From assembly GCA_029564115.1 (NCBI GenBank), contig JAKQQP010000493.1, forward strand, positions 1-29,751: DNA of 29,751 nucleotides, in the 5' to 3' direction. Origin of the DNA: Candidatus Rifleibacteriota bacterium. GTDB lineage: Bacteria; Riflebacteria; Ozemobacteria; Ozemobacterales; Ozemobacteraceae. This document shows, one piece after another, positions 1-11,200 of this stretch. Under the pieces are notes generated by a model. That model was not told the origin of the DNA. It saw only the letters and a program-made list of their open reading frames with translations, and searched no databases. Each line of letters opens with the position of its first letter. Position 1 is the stretch's first letter. The translations under genes were made by a program, and so were the position numbers.

Positions 1-160
1 CCATGGCCGCACGCATTTCGAGAAGCGCATAGCGCAGACGTTCTTCTTTTTCTCTCTGGGCAACGACATCGGCAGTCTGAAAACCCACCACCGACACCAG
101 CAATATCAGCGCCGACACCACCACAACTTCAACAAGAGAGAAGCCAGCTCTGCCTCTCAT
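1..160 (-). CDS. Pseudopilin / type IV pilin-like protein, N-terminal part (runs off window)
   Basis: The first 53 residues are visible; the rest lies beyond base 1. The start MRGRAG|FSLVEVVVV is a textbook class III prepilin leader: a short basic leader, glycine before the cleavage site, phenylalanine at +1, glutamate at +5, then about 20 hydrophobic residues and a charged amphipathic helix (REKEERLRYALLEMRAAM). Such proteins are processed by a prepilin peptidase (PilD/GspO type) and assembled by type II secretion or type IV pilus machinery in the inner membrane. The ATG lies 3 bases after the TAA stop of the GspG-like gene upstream, so the two are almost certainly co-transcribed. Which minor pseudopilin it is cannot be told from this fragment. 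Confidence 0.85.
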   Translation of the reverse strand, partial: MRGRAGFSLVEVVVVSALILLVSVVGFQTADVVAQREKEERLRYALLEMRAAM

Positions 161-163
161 CTG

Positions 164-919
164 TTAAAAACTGGCAGTATTTGCAGCACTTCCATCAGGT
201 TTAGTTTTCGACAGATCTCTGCCATCTTGAGCTTTCACAGTAGCGTCAACAGTCGCCGTTCCAGTTGAAGGTAAGTTTGAACCAAAAACAAATCTGTATA
301 CCGATGCCGAAACTTTGAAATAAGAAGTTGCTGTCAAAGGATCAGTGACTGAAGGACCAGTGACTGAAACATTTCCCGCCACTATTGTTGTCGCTACCTT
401 TCTAGAAAAAGTCACTTCAAGAGTTTTACTGTTAACCTTTCTTGCACTTGAAACAAAAAACTCAGGCTTCCAGGTCACCAAAACATCGTCTTTGCCAGCA
501 GGCACTTCTCTGCCTGCAGTAACGTCTCTGCCTGCAGTAACGTCGTCGATCCCATCCGGCCCGCAGGACCATATAGAACCTGCAGCTACGTCATAAAGAT
601 AGTCACTAGACCAAGGATCCATTGGCAACTTCTGAGCTGAGCTAAGCCTAAAATCCTGCAAATATTTACCAATAAGCGGCGTCAAATCGTTCGACACAGA
701 GAATGCACTGGTCTCAAGCTGGTCATACATGGCCAGGGCTTTTTTGTAAGTCTGCAGATCAGCCTCGGCGGCAGTCAGCTTCGACTGATTTACATAATCC
801 TGATAAAATGGCAGCGCCAGAGCCACCAGTGCTGCGAGAATACCAACAACAACCAGTAACTCCAGGAGAGTAAAACCTGAAGTGCTTCGTTTCATCAACT
901 TTATTTCGGTTTCCACCAT
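164..919 (-). CDS. GspG-like major pseudopilin with C-terminal Ig-like extension
   Basis: The frame gives 251 residues from an ATG at 919. A second in-frame ATG at 893-895 gives the usual short leader MKRSTSG|FTLLELLVVVG and is an equally good or better start (243 residues); neither has a strong ribosome binding site. After the N-terminal helix come hallmarks of GspG/PulG: a DPWSSDYLY segment (compare DPWGxxYxY) and SCGPDGIDD, matching the calcium-loop region at the end of GspG. The loop is lengthened by three 18-bp tandem units, and the protein continues for about 100 residues (VSSARKVNSKTLEVTFSRKV onward) that look like an SbsA-type Ig (Big_5) domain, which ordinary GspG lacks. It is the first gene of an operon with the pilin-like gene at 1-160, reading away from the gene at 1116. 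A role as a pilus or pseudopilus subunit displaying an Ig domain is inferred. Confidence 0.85.
   Translation of the reverse strand: MVETEIKLMKRSTSGFTLLELLVVVGILAALVALALPFYQDYVNQSKLTAAEADLQTYKKALAMYDQLETSAFSVSNDLTPLIGKYLQDFRLSSAQKLPMDPWSSDYLYDVAAGSIWSCGPDGIDDVTAGRDVTAGREVPAGKDDVLVTWKPEFFVSSARKVNSKTLEVTFSRKVATTIVAGNVSVTGPSVTDPLTATSYFKVSASVYRFVFGSNLPSTGTATVDATVKAQDGRDLSKTKPDGSAANTASF
491..544. repeat. Three 18-bp tandem repeats inside the GspG-like gene
   Basis: Units at 491-508, 509-526 and 527-544. The last two are identical and the first is diverged. They encode DVTAGR, DVTAGR and EVPAGK, inserted in the loop that in GspG coordinates calcium. Because the unit is a multiple of three, copy-number change would alter the loop length without breaking the frame. 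Confidence 0.85.
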
Positions 920-1115
920 TTAGTTTTGCCCTGTCACTTTATCTGACGAATGAGTTTTTCTAAACCAAAATAAGTATCGGCAGCAGTATTTTGTTTGCTT
1001 AACAATTTGTGCAAAAAAAATATGTAAGTCGATATCATACCCTTCCGAATTTGTTATAATACCTCAATAAGAGAAAAAAGTCTCAAATTTCGCAAATCTT
1101 TCAAGGTAAATTTTT
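920..1115. promoter_or_regulatory. Divergent AT-rich promoter region between two pseudopilin genes
   Basis: This AT-rich 196-bp spacer separates the leftward GspG-like gene and the rightward pilin-CBM gene. On the plus strand a perfect TATAAT lies at 1055-1060, without a convincing -35 element 17 bp upstream. The rightward start is preceded by AAGG at 1103-1106, about 9 bases before the ATG at 1116. No clear leftward -10/-35 pair was found. Confidence 0.5.
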
Positions 1116-2012
1116 ATGAACGCCAGAAAAGGCTACGTTCTCATCGCCCTGCTGCTCTTTTTTACCGTATTGGGCATGAGCAGCACCGTTGCCGTTCTCG
1201 AACAGGATACCCGCTTGAAGCGCTTCAGCGAAGAAGACTTGAAACTCAATCTCGACGCCCTGCGCCGTGGCATCGACCTTTACCGCTACCACTACACCTA
1301 TTCCACACCCAATACCACAAAGATCAACGCCCTCGACACCGCCATGCAGGCTGGCCCGAACCAACTTGCCGATCTTCTTGCCGGCGAAAGTTTCATCAGA
1401 GCCCGTGTCGCCACCGGCACCATGCAATGGCGCATTATCGATAACCAGATAAAAAACCCCAGCTTCGAAATTGATGACAACACCGATTATGGGCTGATCG
1501 GCACCTGGCGTGGCAATTACACCGCCAACGACGGGGTACCCAACGGTTGGAAACTTAACGCGCAGGGCGCCGAGCAATGCATCAATATCACCAACGCCGC
1601 AACTTATGTTGTCAGCTTCTGGGCGAGGTGCACCACGGCGACGGCAAAAGCCCGGCTCAAAATATGGGCCGGCGGCGCAACTCCCTCCCTCGAACTTCTG
1701 GCCGACAAAACCGAATGGAAACGCTACTTCGGCAGCTTCGCCGTCACTTCTGTACCAGCTGTCATAAAAATTGAAATATTGCAGGCGGGCACTGTCGTCG
1801 GCGACACAACCTACATCGATGGCCTGATGCTCGAAAAATGGGTTCCGCCACCCGGCATGGCCGGCGGCTCGAAGCCGGTAGCCTCAGCCTGGACCGACAA
1901 ATACCAGGTCGTTCCCACTCAGGCTGTCACTGCCCTGCAGGAACGCGCTTTCAAAAGCGAGCTGACCGCCCCCACTGACGTCTCCAGTTACAGCTGGTGG
2001 TTTCAATGGTGA
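1116..2012 (+). CDS. Pilin-like protein fused to a carbohydrate-binding-like jelly-roll domain
   Basis: The 298-residue protein starts MNARKG|YVLIALLLFFTVLGM, a prepilin-like leader followed by a hydrophobic helix. Glutamate +5 is absent (alanine instead), as is common in GspK/tip-type pseudopilins. Residues about 30-105 form a charged helical segment (LKRFSEEDLKLNLDALRRGIDLY). From about residue 113 the pattern NPSFEIDD...GVPNGWKL...YVVSFWARC...ARLKIWAGG...EWKRYFGSF...TTYIDGLMLEK matches the CBM_4_9-type jelly-roll layout (NPSFE start, GW, DGVML-like end). The tail is short and aromatic. It is transcribed divergently from the GspG-like operon, which suggests one secretion/pilus system. A tip or minor pilin that contacts carbohydrate is an inference; the sugar ligand cannot be read from sequence. 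Confidence 0.8.
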   Translation: MNARKGYVLIALLLFFTVLGMSSTVAVLEQDTRLKRFSEEDLKLNLDALRRGIDLYRYHYTYSTPNTTKINALDTAMQAGPNQLADLLAGESFIRARVATGTMQWRIIDNQIKNPSFEIDDNTDYGLIGTWRGNYTANDGVPNGWKLNAQGAEQCINITNAATYVVSFWARCTTATAKARLKIWAGGATPSLELLADKTEWKRYFGSFAVTSVPAVIKIEILQAGTVVGDTTYIDGLMLEKWVPPPGMAGGSKPVASAWTDKYQVVPTQAVTALQERAFKSELTAPTDVSSYSWWFQW

Positions 2013-2013
2013 A

Positions 2014-2067
2014 GATAGTGGATAGTAGATAGTGGGTAGTGGGTAGTGGGTAGTGGGTAGTGGATAG
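2014..2067. repeat. Tandem heptamer repeat (GATAGTG / GGTAGTG)
   Basis: Seven heptamers plus five bases follow the stop codon at 2012: GATAGTG, GATAGTA, GATAGTG, then GGTAGTG four times, then GATAG. A related heptamer array (TTAGTGG) lies at 12258-12295, and a short remnant (ATAGTGGATAGTAG) at 26046-26059. Confidence 0.9.
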
Positions 2068-2265
2068 AAAGCGGGCCTGAGCGATTTTCGCAAGATCGCT
2101 TCGCTTAAGCACACAGTGACAAAAAAATATTCACACAAGAGAGATTAGCTCAGAGCTCGCTTATGCCTGCGGCATACCGCTTCGTCGCTACACTCCTCGC
2201 AATGACAAATAAAAACTGTCATTGCGAAGGGCGAAGCCCTGAAGCAATCTCAATCGAAATAAGAT
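2068..2265. repeat. Intergenic palindromic repeat patch between convergent genes
   Basis: No gene is visible. The patch contains a small hairpin TATGCC-TGC-GGCATA (2162-2176) and a perfect 10-bp inverted repeat TCGCAATGAC (2197-2206) / GTCATTGCGA (2218-2227) with an 11-base loop, followed by GAAGCAATCTC. These words (CGCAATGAC, GAAGCAATCTC) belong to the same dispersed repeat family as the elements at 12341-12491. The patch lies between two converging genes, so the hairpins may help end transcription, but there is no U-tract on either strand. Confidence 0.7.
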
Positions 2266-5200
2266 TTATTTTTTCTCGAGGCGCAGAGACACACCGGTGC
2301 TGGGGGCATTCGGGTCGGTTCGCGGCGAACCGTATTTGTTCTGGCCTGAGTATTCATCGTAAGTATCAGTCGGGTAGCTGCGCTCGTCACGCGTGCCTTT
2401 GTGCGCCTGGTAGCCCGGCCAGTATTCGATCGTCTGGCTGGCAGGCGAAGTAGTATGACCGATGCCGTCGGTTACCATTACCCAGACTGTTTTCAGCCCA
2501 GGCACCAGATCGAGAGCCCAGGAGTAAGAAGCAGGATCGAGAACCGGGTTGTTCCAGGTTGTCCAGGTGGTGCCGTTGTTGCTGACCTGAACTTTTGCCA
2601 CACCACTCGGGTCGTCTACGGTAAAAGTGAGATGCACTACAGAGGTTGCGGTGGTCGATTCACCAAGATAAGCATCGGCCTTCTTGTTGATAAAAAACGG
2701 TGTATTGGTGAAAGATGGCGGCGTCAGGTCGACTCTGATACCATCCGATCTGGTTCCGAATGATGACGCAGGGCTGAAAGTCAGCGTGCCGTCGCTGTAG
2801 CGACCCGAGCGATCACGCACTCTGATACGGGCATAATAAGTCTTGCCGTCTTCGCCAAACTTATATTGATAAGAAGTGACGGCACTGCCGAGCAGAGTGC
2901 TTGTGGCAATCTGCGTAAAGCCTGTATCACGGGCGACCTGAATGTGAACGTCGGCTACCCCTGAAACCGCGTCTGAATGCGTGAAGCCAAAATAAATATT
3001 GGCATCTTTTGATACCGAATGGTTGGGGTCATTGTTACCCGCAACCGCGTCAGTCGTAGCCCCGGCAACCGGGTTCGTCAAATCGAGAGTGATGCCATCG
3101 GTGGTCTGCCATGCCGACGAGTAGTTACCGGCCACGTCCTCGTATTTGGCGCGGGCATAAATCACGTTGCCATCGACTGGTGACGATACCGTGTAAGTTT
3201 TCGCTCCAGTTGTGTTGCCTGTCCAGCCTTCCCACAGGATGGTGGAAAAGTTGCTTGCATTGGAAATCTGCACATATACGTTTTTAACGCCAGACAGGTT
3301 GTCAGTCAGACCGGTCGCGGCAAACGAGACCGTCGCATCGCGTGACCAGACGTAATCGGGGTCGTCATTCGAGGCAACGTTGTCGGTATAATTCGTAGCA
3401 GTCGGAACATTTGAGTCTTGAGTCGAAGATACAGCTGCCGAATAGGCACTCGTGTTCAAGACTGCGTCACGGGCACGCACTCTGAAGTAATAGGTAGTGC
3501 CGTTGCTCAGACTTGTGAAAGTATAACCATTGGCAGAGATCCAGCCAGAATTGGCAAGACCGCTGCTGAAAGCAGAGTTGGTCGCCCGCTCGAAATAATA
3601 GGTAACGCCACCCGAAACCGGGTCTGTAACAGCGGCACAACCGACAATATTGACTGTGCCGGAAGAATAAGCCGGCTCGGCGAGCATCGTCGGAACCGGC
3701 GGCGCCGCCGTATCAACCTTGATACCGTTACTCGAGCAAACGGTTGGAGTGCCCCCTCCGTTATAAATGCGTACATTGATGTAATATGTCGTGTTATGTG
3801 CCAGATTTAGGCCAGTAGCCGTATAGCTGAGATTAAGGCTGTTGTTCACCCAACCCATGACGTTGGTTCCACCGGCGGTGGTGCCGATCGAAACTTCGTA
3901 TCTCGATATGCCCGAATCTGGGTCGGAGCTGGCATTCCAGGTGGCACTCAATTTAGTGTTGTCGGCGGTAAAGTTACCCTCATCAGTTACGGTAACAGCC
4001 AGTGGCGGGCTGGGGTCACCGCCCTTGATACCATTTGAATAAGCGGCGTCTGATCTGTTTCCGGCCCTGTCTACAGCATAAACAGTAAAGTAATAAACAG
4101 TCGCACCAGTAATATCCAGAGTCATTGGCCCAAAAGTCTTGTCGGTTATATTGCCCACGTTCGTTTCGGCAACGACGTCAGCGGCCCCCTGCGATTTGCC
4201 GATGCGCACAAGATAATGGCTTATACCAGTCTGACTATCCGAAGATGCCGCCCAGGTGACGTGCAGTTTGTCGAGATAAGGCGAATAATCGCCGTCATCC
4301 GTCACGCTGCTGATTTTTGCAGGCTTAGTGGTATCGACACAGGTTTTGGCTGTATATATTGCAGAAATGTTGCCAAGAGAGTCTTCGAATTTTACATCGA
4401 CTGTTCTTGTAGCATAACTACCATTAACCGGCCAGACTTTGTAGGAAGTAAAGGCTTCCGTTTTCCAGGTTTCGCCGTCATACCTGTAAGTGATCTTCGA
4501 AACACCGCTGACGTCGATTGCCGTAAAAGTGACGTCGAGATCTGTAACATTACTGTAAGGCGACGGAGCAATATTGACAGTACCAACCGGGCCAGTCGTA
4601 TCGAAGAGAATGTCGTCGGTGTTGATCGAAATATTACCGACCGTATCTCTGAACCTTGCATAAACAACCTTGTTTTCGTCGCCGGCTGAAAGTATCCAGG
4701 AGCGGGAAGTAGCGTATGCGACCCAGCCGCTCCAGTTTATACCGTCGTTACTGAAGCTCATGTCGGCGACGCCCTTGGCGTCAGTTGCCGAAAGGGTAAG
4801 AGTAACGTTCGGGTCTTTGGTTCTGGCAGCACCACTATTAATTACGATCGAGCCGATTGGCGGCGTTTTATCGACTTCGACCTGAACGCTGACGCCGCTG
4901 TAGGCCCCGACGTTACCGGCACCATCAACAGCTCTGACTCTGAATTTGTAGACACCCTGCGCCAGATTGGACGTAACGAACCCGGTGGTGGTAGAAGTGG
5001 CGAGATGAGCATAAGCACCGCCATTCAAGCTGTATTCCACGCCGTATGCAGCGATACCCGAGCCACCCGGGTCGGTCGGCGTAGCCCAGAACATGCTGAA
5101 AACACCGTTGTTGTTGAGAACGTTGTCGAGAGTTGGTGTGGTCGGAGCATTCGGCGGGTAACGATCGACAAAGTTGATATTTTTGTAGACGTAGCGACCG

Positions 5201-8200
5201 CCGACTTCCAGGGTAATACTGGCAAAACCCGCAACACTTGAAGATAACGAGAAAGTGCATATACCCGAAGAGTTTGTCTTGGCCTGATATCCCTCTACAG
5301 TCGTGTAAGCATCGGCCGGCGCAAGCGTGCCAATGTCCTTCCAGACATTGACTGCAGTACCCGCAGGAACAAGGTCGCCAGTATTACCAATTGCGCTGGT
5401 GGTAAAAGTGGTCGAAGGATTCGGTGTTGAAGGCGAGATAATAAGCTCTTCAACAGAACAGCTTACGGAAAACTGCGGAATTTGAACAAACTGCACCGCA
5501 TTGTTGGTAGCACTCGCCAGCCCAAGAACCGCGCGAACGTTGGCATAACCGAGGCTCAGACCGGTTGCCTGCAGACCAAAATTCAACTTACCCGCTGAAT
5601 CAGACTGAACCTGATGCCCGTCACCAGGGATACCATTCGAGTCGGCAGGGGTAAAAGAACCACGGTTAGAAAGCACCGTAACTTCAGTGCCCGCCATGAT
5701 CGGGTTACCTTCGGTAGTCAGAATGGGCGATGAAACAACGGTGGCTGTATGAGGAGGGTAAAGACCGGCATAGAGCTTGGTGCGCGACGGTGTCAGAGTA
5801 AAGCTGCCATACGCGGCCTCATAAATACTGCTCGAAGAAGAATATGCCCCCTGATTGAGCGCTTTGTCCATGAGTTTGAGAAAAACGAGATAAGCGCCCC
5901 CCTTGGTTGCCGCCTGAACCGGAACCGCGGCAATTTTGTCGATACCGTCGTTACTGGCAAAATTAGGTATCTCGTATAATATGGCATAAGTGGTGCCGAC
6001 TACCAGCGAGCCTGAAGTTACCGAGGCGGTTATTTTATCTGAGCCGTTAGCAGTAATTTTACCGATAACGGTCGGGAACTCGTATTTGCCGCCGGCCAAA
6101 GCTTTGGCAAATTTAACTACGGTATTTACAGGGATCGCCTTATCGACATGGTCAGTGGCAATAACGTCGATACCATACACCGTCACGGTCAAAGCGTTGG
6201 TCGCAGCAGCAGCGGCTGACCCCAGACTCTTGAAGGGAAAAATCTGCGCACGCGACGGGTCCATGTTCGGACCGCTGCCAGGAGTTCCGTCAGCCAGGTT
6301 CGGGTCGCGAATCTGGGCGTTGAAACTTGGCAGTGAGTTGGTGGTAGTTCCGTCTGACGGGTTGACCACCACCGGCACCGGCGGGGTTTTATCGAGTTTG
6401 AACGGAAACTGAGCCGTAGTGGTGTGTGAAGTCGGCCTGGCAGCGTCAGGCAAAACAACCTTGTAATAATAGGTTCCTTCAGCAGTGGGAACAGCGCTTA
6501 ACTGATATCGATAACCGTATTCCATTCTGCTGGTATCATAATCGCGCGAAAGCACCCCGGTGGCGCCGATAAACGAAATCTCGGTTTTAGAAATTTCAAG
6601 AAAGGAAAGCACCGAACCATTGGCTGTATCCTTGGCCTTGACAGAGAATTGCGAAGGAAATGGGCGAGCGTCAGCACCCGACAAGCCATTGAAGTAAGTG
6701 TCTGTCGGATATAACTCAAAAGTATATGGTGCCGCAGTATCACCCTTAACCCAGTAATACCAGTAGTAATTTAGATATTTTGGAAGGTTGGTCGAATAGT
6801 AACCATTCGCGTAAGTTCTAATCTGAAAAAGCATACTACCACATGGCTCAGGATAATCGATTAAAAGATTAGCCGTATCATTACCAGGAGAAACTGTTGC
6901 AGAAGCAATAACACCGACACCATTCCTATAAACTTCTACCCTTTGCGAAAACATCTCGACCGGAATCCTTACAGTTGCCAGCATGGCCTCACTGTTATCG
7001 GTTACAATTATTTCCCGGTCACGAATGGATCCCCCTGAGCTTCCGAAAAGGGAACCATAAGAAGTCCAGACAGAATAGGTCATGGCTTGATTTGATGCAT
7101 TACAAAACTGAACCGACAGTGGTGCACTCGGCGCAGGATCACCGGAATTCACCCAGAATCTTATCGTATAATAATTTCGGCAGATAGCGCGATCCTCATC
7201 TACCAACGTCCCGCTTGTAAGACCATTGGTAACAGTTCTGAATGGAAATCTGAATGACTTGTAGTTGCCAAGGGTATCGGGCCCCGCAGTTATACCAGAC
7301 CCATAACCCCAGGCAATGCTAATGCTCTCTGTTTTCGTATCACGCCCCTTTTGAGGCGACGGCGCAGAGGGGTCAGCTGCGTAGAGGGTGCCATACAACG
7401 CAAGGGTATTGAATTTAAGAGCATGAGGCGTAGTAGTCCTATCCACCAGTGTATCGTCGACAAAATCAGGGGCAATCATAAACGCGTTTACAGAAGCATC
7501 CCATTTGTATGGAACCAAAGCCGCAACAGGCGGGTAACCAGAAGGATACTTTTCGTAATCATAGACATAAATACTTTTGATATTGCAGTTTGCTGGAGCC
7601 GTATCAGCAGGCACCTCTTCTGCCAGACCAGGTTTGGTGTTATCTATGACGAAGTCGAAAGTGGCAGTTGTTTTATTACTGGCAAAGTCAGACACTTCAT
7701 AAGCAATTCTGTATCTATGGCCGGTCTGAAGGCAATCTTTCCAGGCTCCGTCAGGGAGTAATCTGACACGGTCGGCAGCAATGATACCGATACTTGATGT
7801 AACCGGGTTTTTATACGGAGCGACAGGAGTAACAAGAGTACCATCATCTTCGATCTCGGTCAAAACAGCCTTGAATGAAGAAATATCAAAACCTGAACCA
7901 CCACTGTCGGAGAGATAAAAATCAAAAGTAGCGAGGTTATGATCACTGGAGGTAGTACCAAAATAGTAGCCACCTCGTGTAAAACCGGGAATGTCATAAA
8001 CGACTCGGCTGATTCCAGGTTTGGTCTGGTCAATAACTATTGTTATGGTATTGGAAAAGGCACTTTCAGCGAAGCCGTTATGGGCTTTGACTTTCAATTT
8101 ATGTGTACCTGCGGCAAGATTGAAGTTGGTCGAAAACTCACCGGCGGCATTTGAAATAACTGAACCCGTATATACACCGTTAACATACAGCTGAATAAGG

Positions 8201-11200
8201 TTATAGGCTTCAGACAGGCCTTCCATAAATATATTCGAGGTCTTGTTAGTCGGCAGAGGCACGCCGGGCACCGCATTTTTACCGTCAATCCTGGCAATGG
8301 TCGGAGCATTGGGGGGCGCGGTCGCCCCAGATATTGAAACGGTCATGCCGTTCGACCAGCTGCCCCAGTTCCCGACGTTGCCGGCCTTGTCTTTGACTCT
8401 GACGCGGGCATAGTAAGTTCTGAAACCCTGACCATCGACAAATAGATAGCTGCTTGCAACAGGTGCCCAGACATCTTCAACAACGTCTGCGGTATCAGTG
8501 GATATTGCAATCTGAATATTCACTTCGCCCGGGCCGCTGCGATCGTCGGTCGCCGTGTAATAAAAATAGATATTGGAATCGTATGAGTATATTTCGTCGG
8601 GGTCGTTATTGCCGGCGCCGACATCAGAACAGGCGACAGCTGCAGGAGCGACCCGGTCTACGATCAAATTGGGTGAAGCAATCGAATAGTTACCGACGTT
8701 ACTGTCGGCATCCTGGGCTTTTACTCTGAAACGATACTGGCCGTCAACCAGGCCTGAAATGAGAAAAGAGTTGGTGTCGGAGGTTCCGATTGAGGCATAC
8801 GAAGACCAGGTAGAGCCAGAATAGCTCGAACGCTCGATGGTATAAAGCGAAGTGCCGGCGCCGCCGCGATCCACGCTTGCCTCCCAGGTAAGAAGCGACG
8901 AACCCGTGTTGGAAAACTGCGGAGTCAACGCAAGACCCATAGGTGCAGGAGGCGGGTATTTATCGACAAAGGTCACTACGCCGTTGGCGCTTCTGCCGCC
9001 CATACTGAAGCCGACAGTGGCAGTGCCCTTCACGTCAGATGTCAGCCTGACTGTCGCCGAACCATTAACCGACGCGACCTGAATGCCGTCTCTAAGAGGG
9101 TCATCGTCATTTAAAACCGTTCCAAAGTTTGTGGTACAGGTGGCGAGTGAGCCGTCAGGAACTGAACGGGTCAGTCGCCCAAGAAAGCTTGTAGAGACAA
9201 GAGCAACCGGGCTCGGGTTAGCCGGAGTGATTTCGAGGTTGTCAAGCTGGGGAGCGGCTGTAAAAGTGTTGATTCGATAAATGGTAACAACCGGGCTGGT
9301 ACCTGAAGCCAGGCCAATTACCCCGAATACCGTAAGACTTTTATCATATGAAGTAGTATTTACTTCGACGCCGAAACATGCCTGACCGGTACCGGTCGGA
9401 GCACCATTTCTACCGATCAAAACCTGGTGCCCATCACCCGGAATACCGTTTGCATCGTCAGGAACAAGACGAGTATAGCTGTTAGTGCTTTGAACCAGCG
9501 AAAGTGACTGGCCATCTTTAACAGCCGTACCTTTTCGAGTCGTAATCGGGGAAGCAGTGAAAGTGGCGATGTCGTTAGGTACCAGCCCGGCAAACAGAAA
9601 CGGCTGGTTCAGAGTGAAACTGATATTATCGAAAGCGATTTCCAGTTTACTCGACGCTGAAAAATATGTACCTGTGTTGTCAGAGCGGTCTCTGGTGATA
9701 ACCTTGGTAATATAAATACCATCGGCAGTTATAGGGTTTACCGGGACGGCTCCCACCCTGTCGACCCCGTTGTTGGAGGTAAAAAATGGCACCGGCAGCA
9801 CCAGAGCATAAACAGTGCCGTTAATAAATTCGCCAGAATCTTTATTAACTTCTATGGTGCCATCACCCGGGATTGTTATGATAGTGACTGTACCAGCAGC
9901 TTCATAAGTACCACCACTATTTATCCAGAGATCCAGTTTTGAATATCGAGCCAGCAGGTTACCAACTGAATCTATGGGGCGGCTGTCGCCGCCGGCAAGG
10001 GCAAAATCCCATCTTGTGCGGTCATCGCGAGTAACCGTTGTATCGACACCGATTTGTTTATATGGCCAGATCTGAGCTTTGGCAACGTCGATGTTAGCCC
10101 CGGAACCCGGAGTGCCGTCCGGCAACATGGGGTCGACCACCTTGGCGTTAAAACTGGTGTAACTGTTCATGTCTGCACCATCAGAAGGCACCATTTCAGC
10201 GGCCGCCGGCGGCACGTTGTCGATGATGAACCAGCGTGTCGAGTCTTGAGTGACCAGATTGAAACTGTCTTCGACTCTGACATCGACACGATAGGTGGCA
10301 TCGGGCAAAGTAACAGCACCAAGATTCAAAGATGTGATATAGTTCAACGCGCTTGGTTCTGTCCAGCTGGTGGTGGGGATGGCAATTTCGTTGTTGGTAC
10401 CATTGAACAAGCGAACTTTAGAACTCGGATCACCCTTTAGATAATAAAAACCGCTCCAGGTAGCTCCCCAGATCTTCGTCTTCACAATGATTTCCGAGGG
10501 CTTGTTTGCATTACGCCGGTATTGACCGGTTGTAACGGTCGGAAGCAAAGTAACTTCATTCAATGTGGGAGCGTTCTTTTCGTTGTGGTGATAACGGGTA
10601 ATACGTTTAGCGGCGGACTTGCCATAACTGTTGCGTACCAGCCCACCAAGAGTGCTGCCCGCTGTATTAGCACTGTATTCGTAACCCCTGAAGTTCACCA
10701 GGTTGAAGCTTTCGCCGTCGCTGACCTGTGCCGGCATATCATGAAAAAGTTCGCCGTCATCCCAGATACCATTGTCATTGGAATCATACCAGACGTCACC
10801 TCTGTCATACAGTCCAGCTCGATGAGCTTTACCCTGCCCCTCTGGCAATACAACCTGGCTAAGCCTGGGAGTCCAGGTGATGTAAGAATAATCACCAGGC
10901 CCAATTTGAACAACCTGATCAGAAGTCATTTTGTTTACTCTACCATAAAAATCAGGCCAGACTCGCGAACCCATAATTTTTTGTTCACCGCTATAAGGTC
11001 CCCAAGTGACCAGAGGTAAAGGAGTGCCATTGGCGACGTAGACCGTAAAAGCCGTATCATTTCGACTGATACACTCTGCAGAATCTGTGGCGCCTATGGT
11101 CAAAGTGGTATTTCCCTGAGGAACCGGATTGGGATAAGTGTATTCAAAAGTGTTGTTAGCATAATCAATTACCCTGTTACCCCTGTTTTCGTAGGTAACA

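Noticed and set aside
2136..2180. tRNA-like start with TAGCTCAG
   Set aside because: No acceptor stem, anticodon arm or T-loop (GGTTCRA) follows at the right distance.
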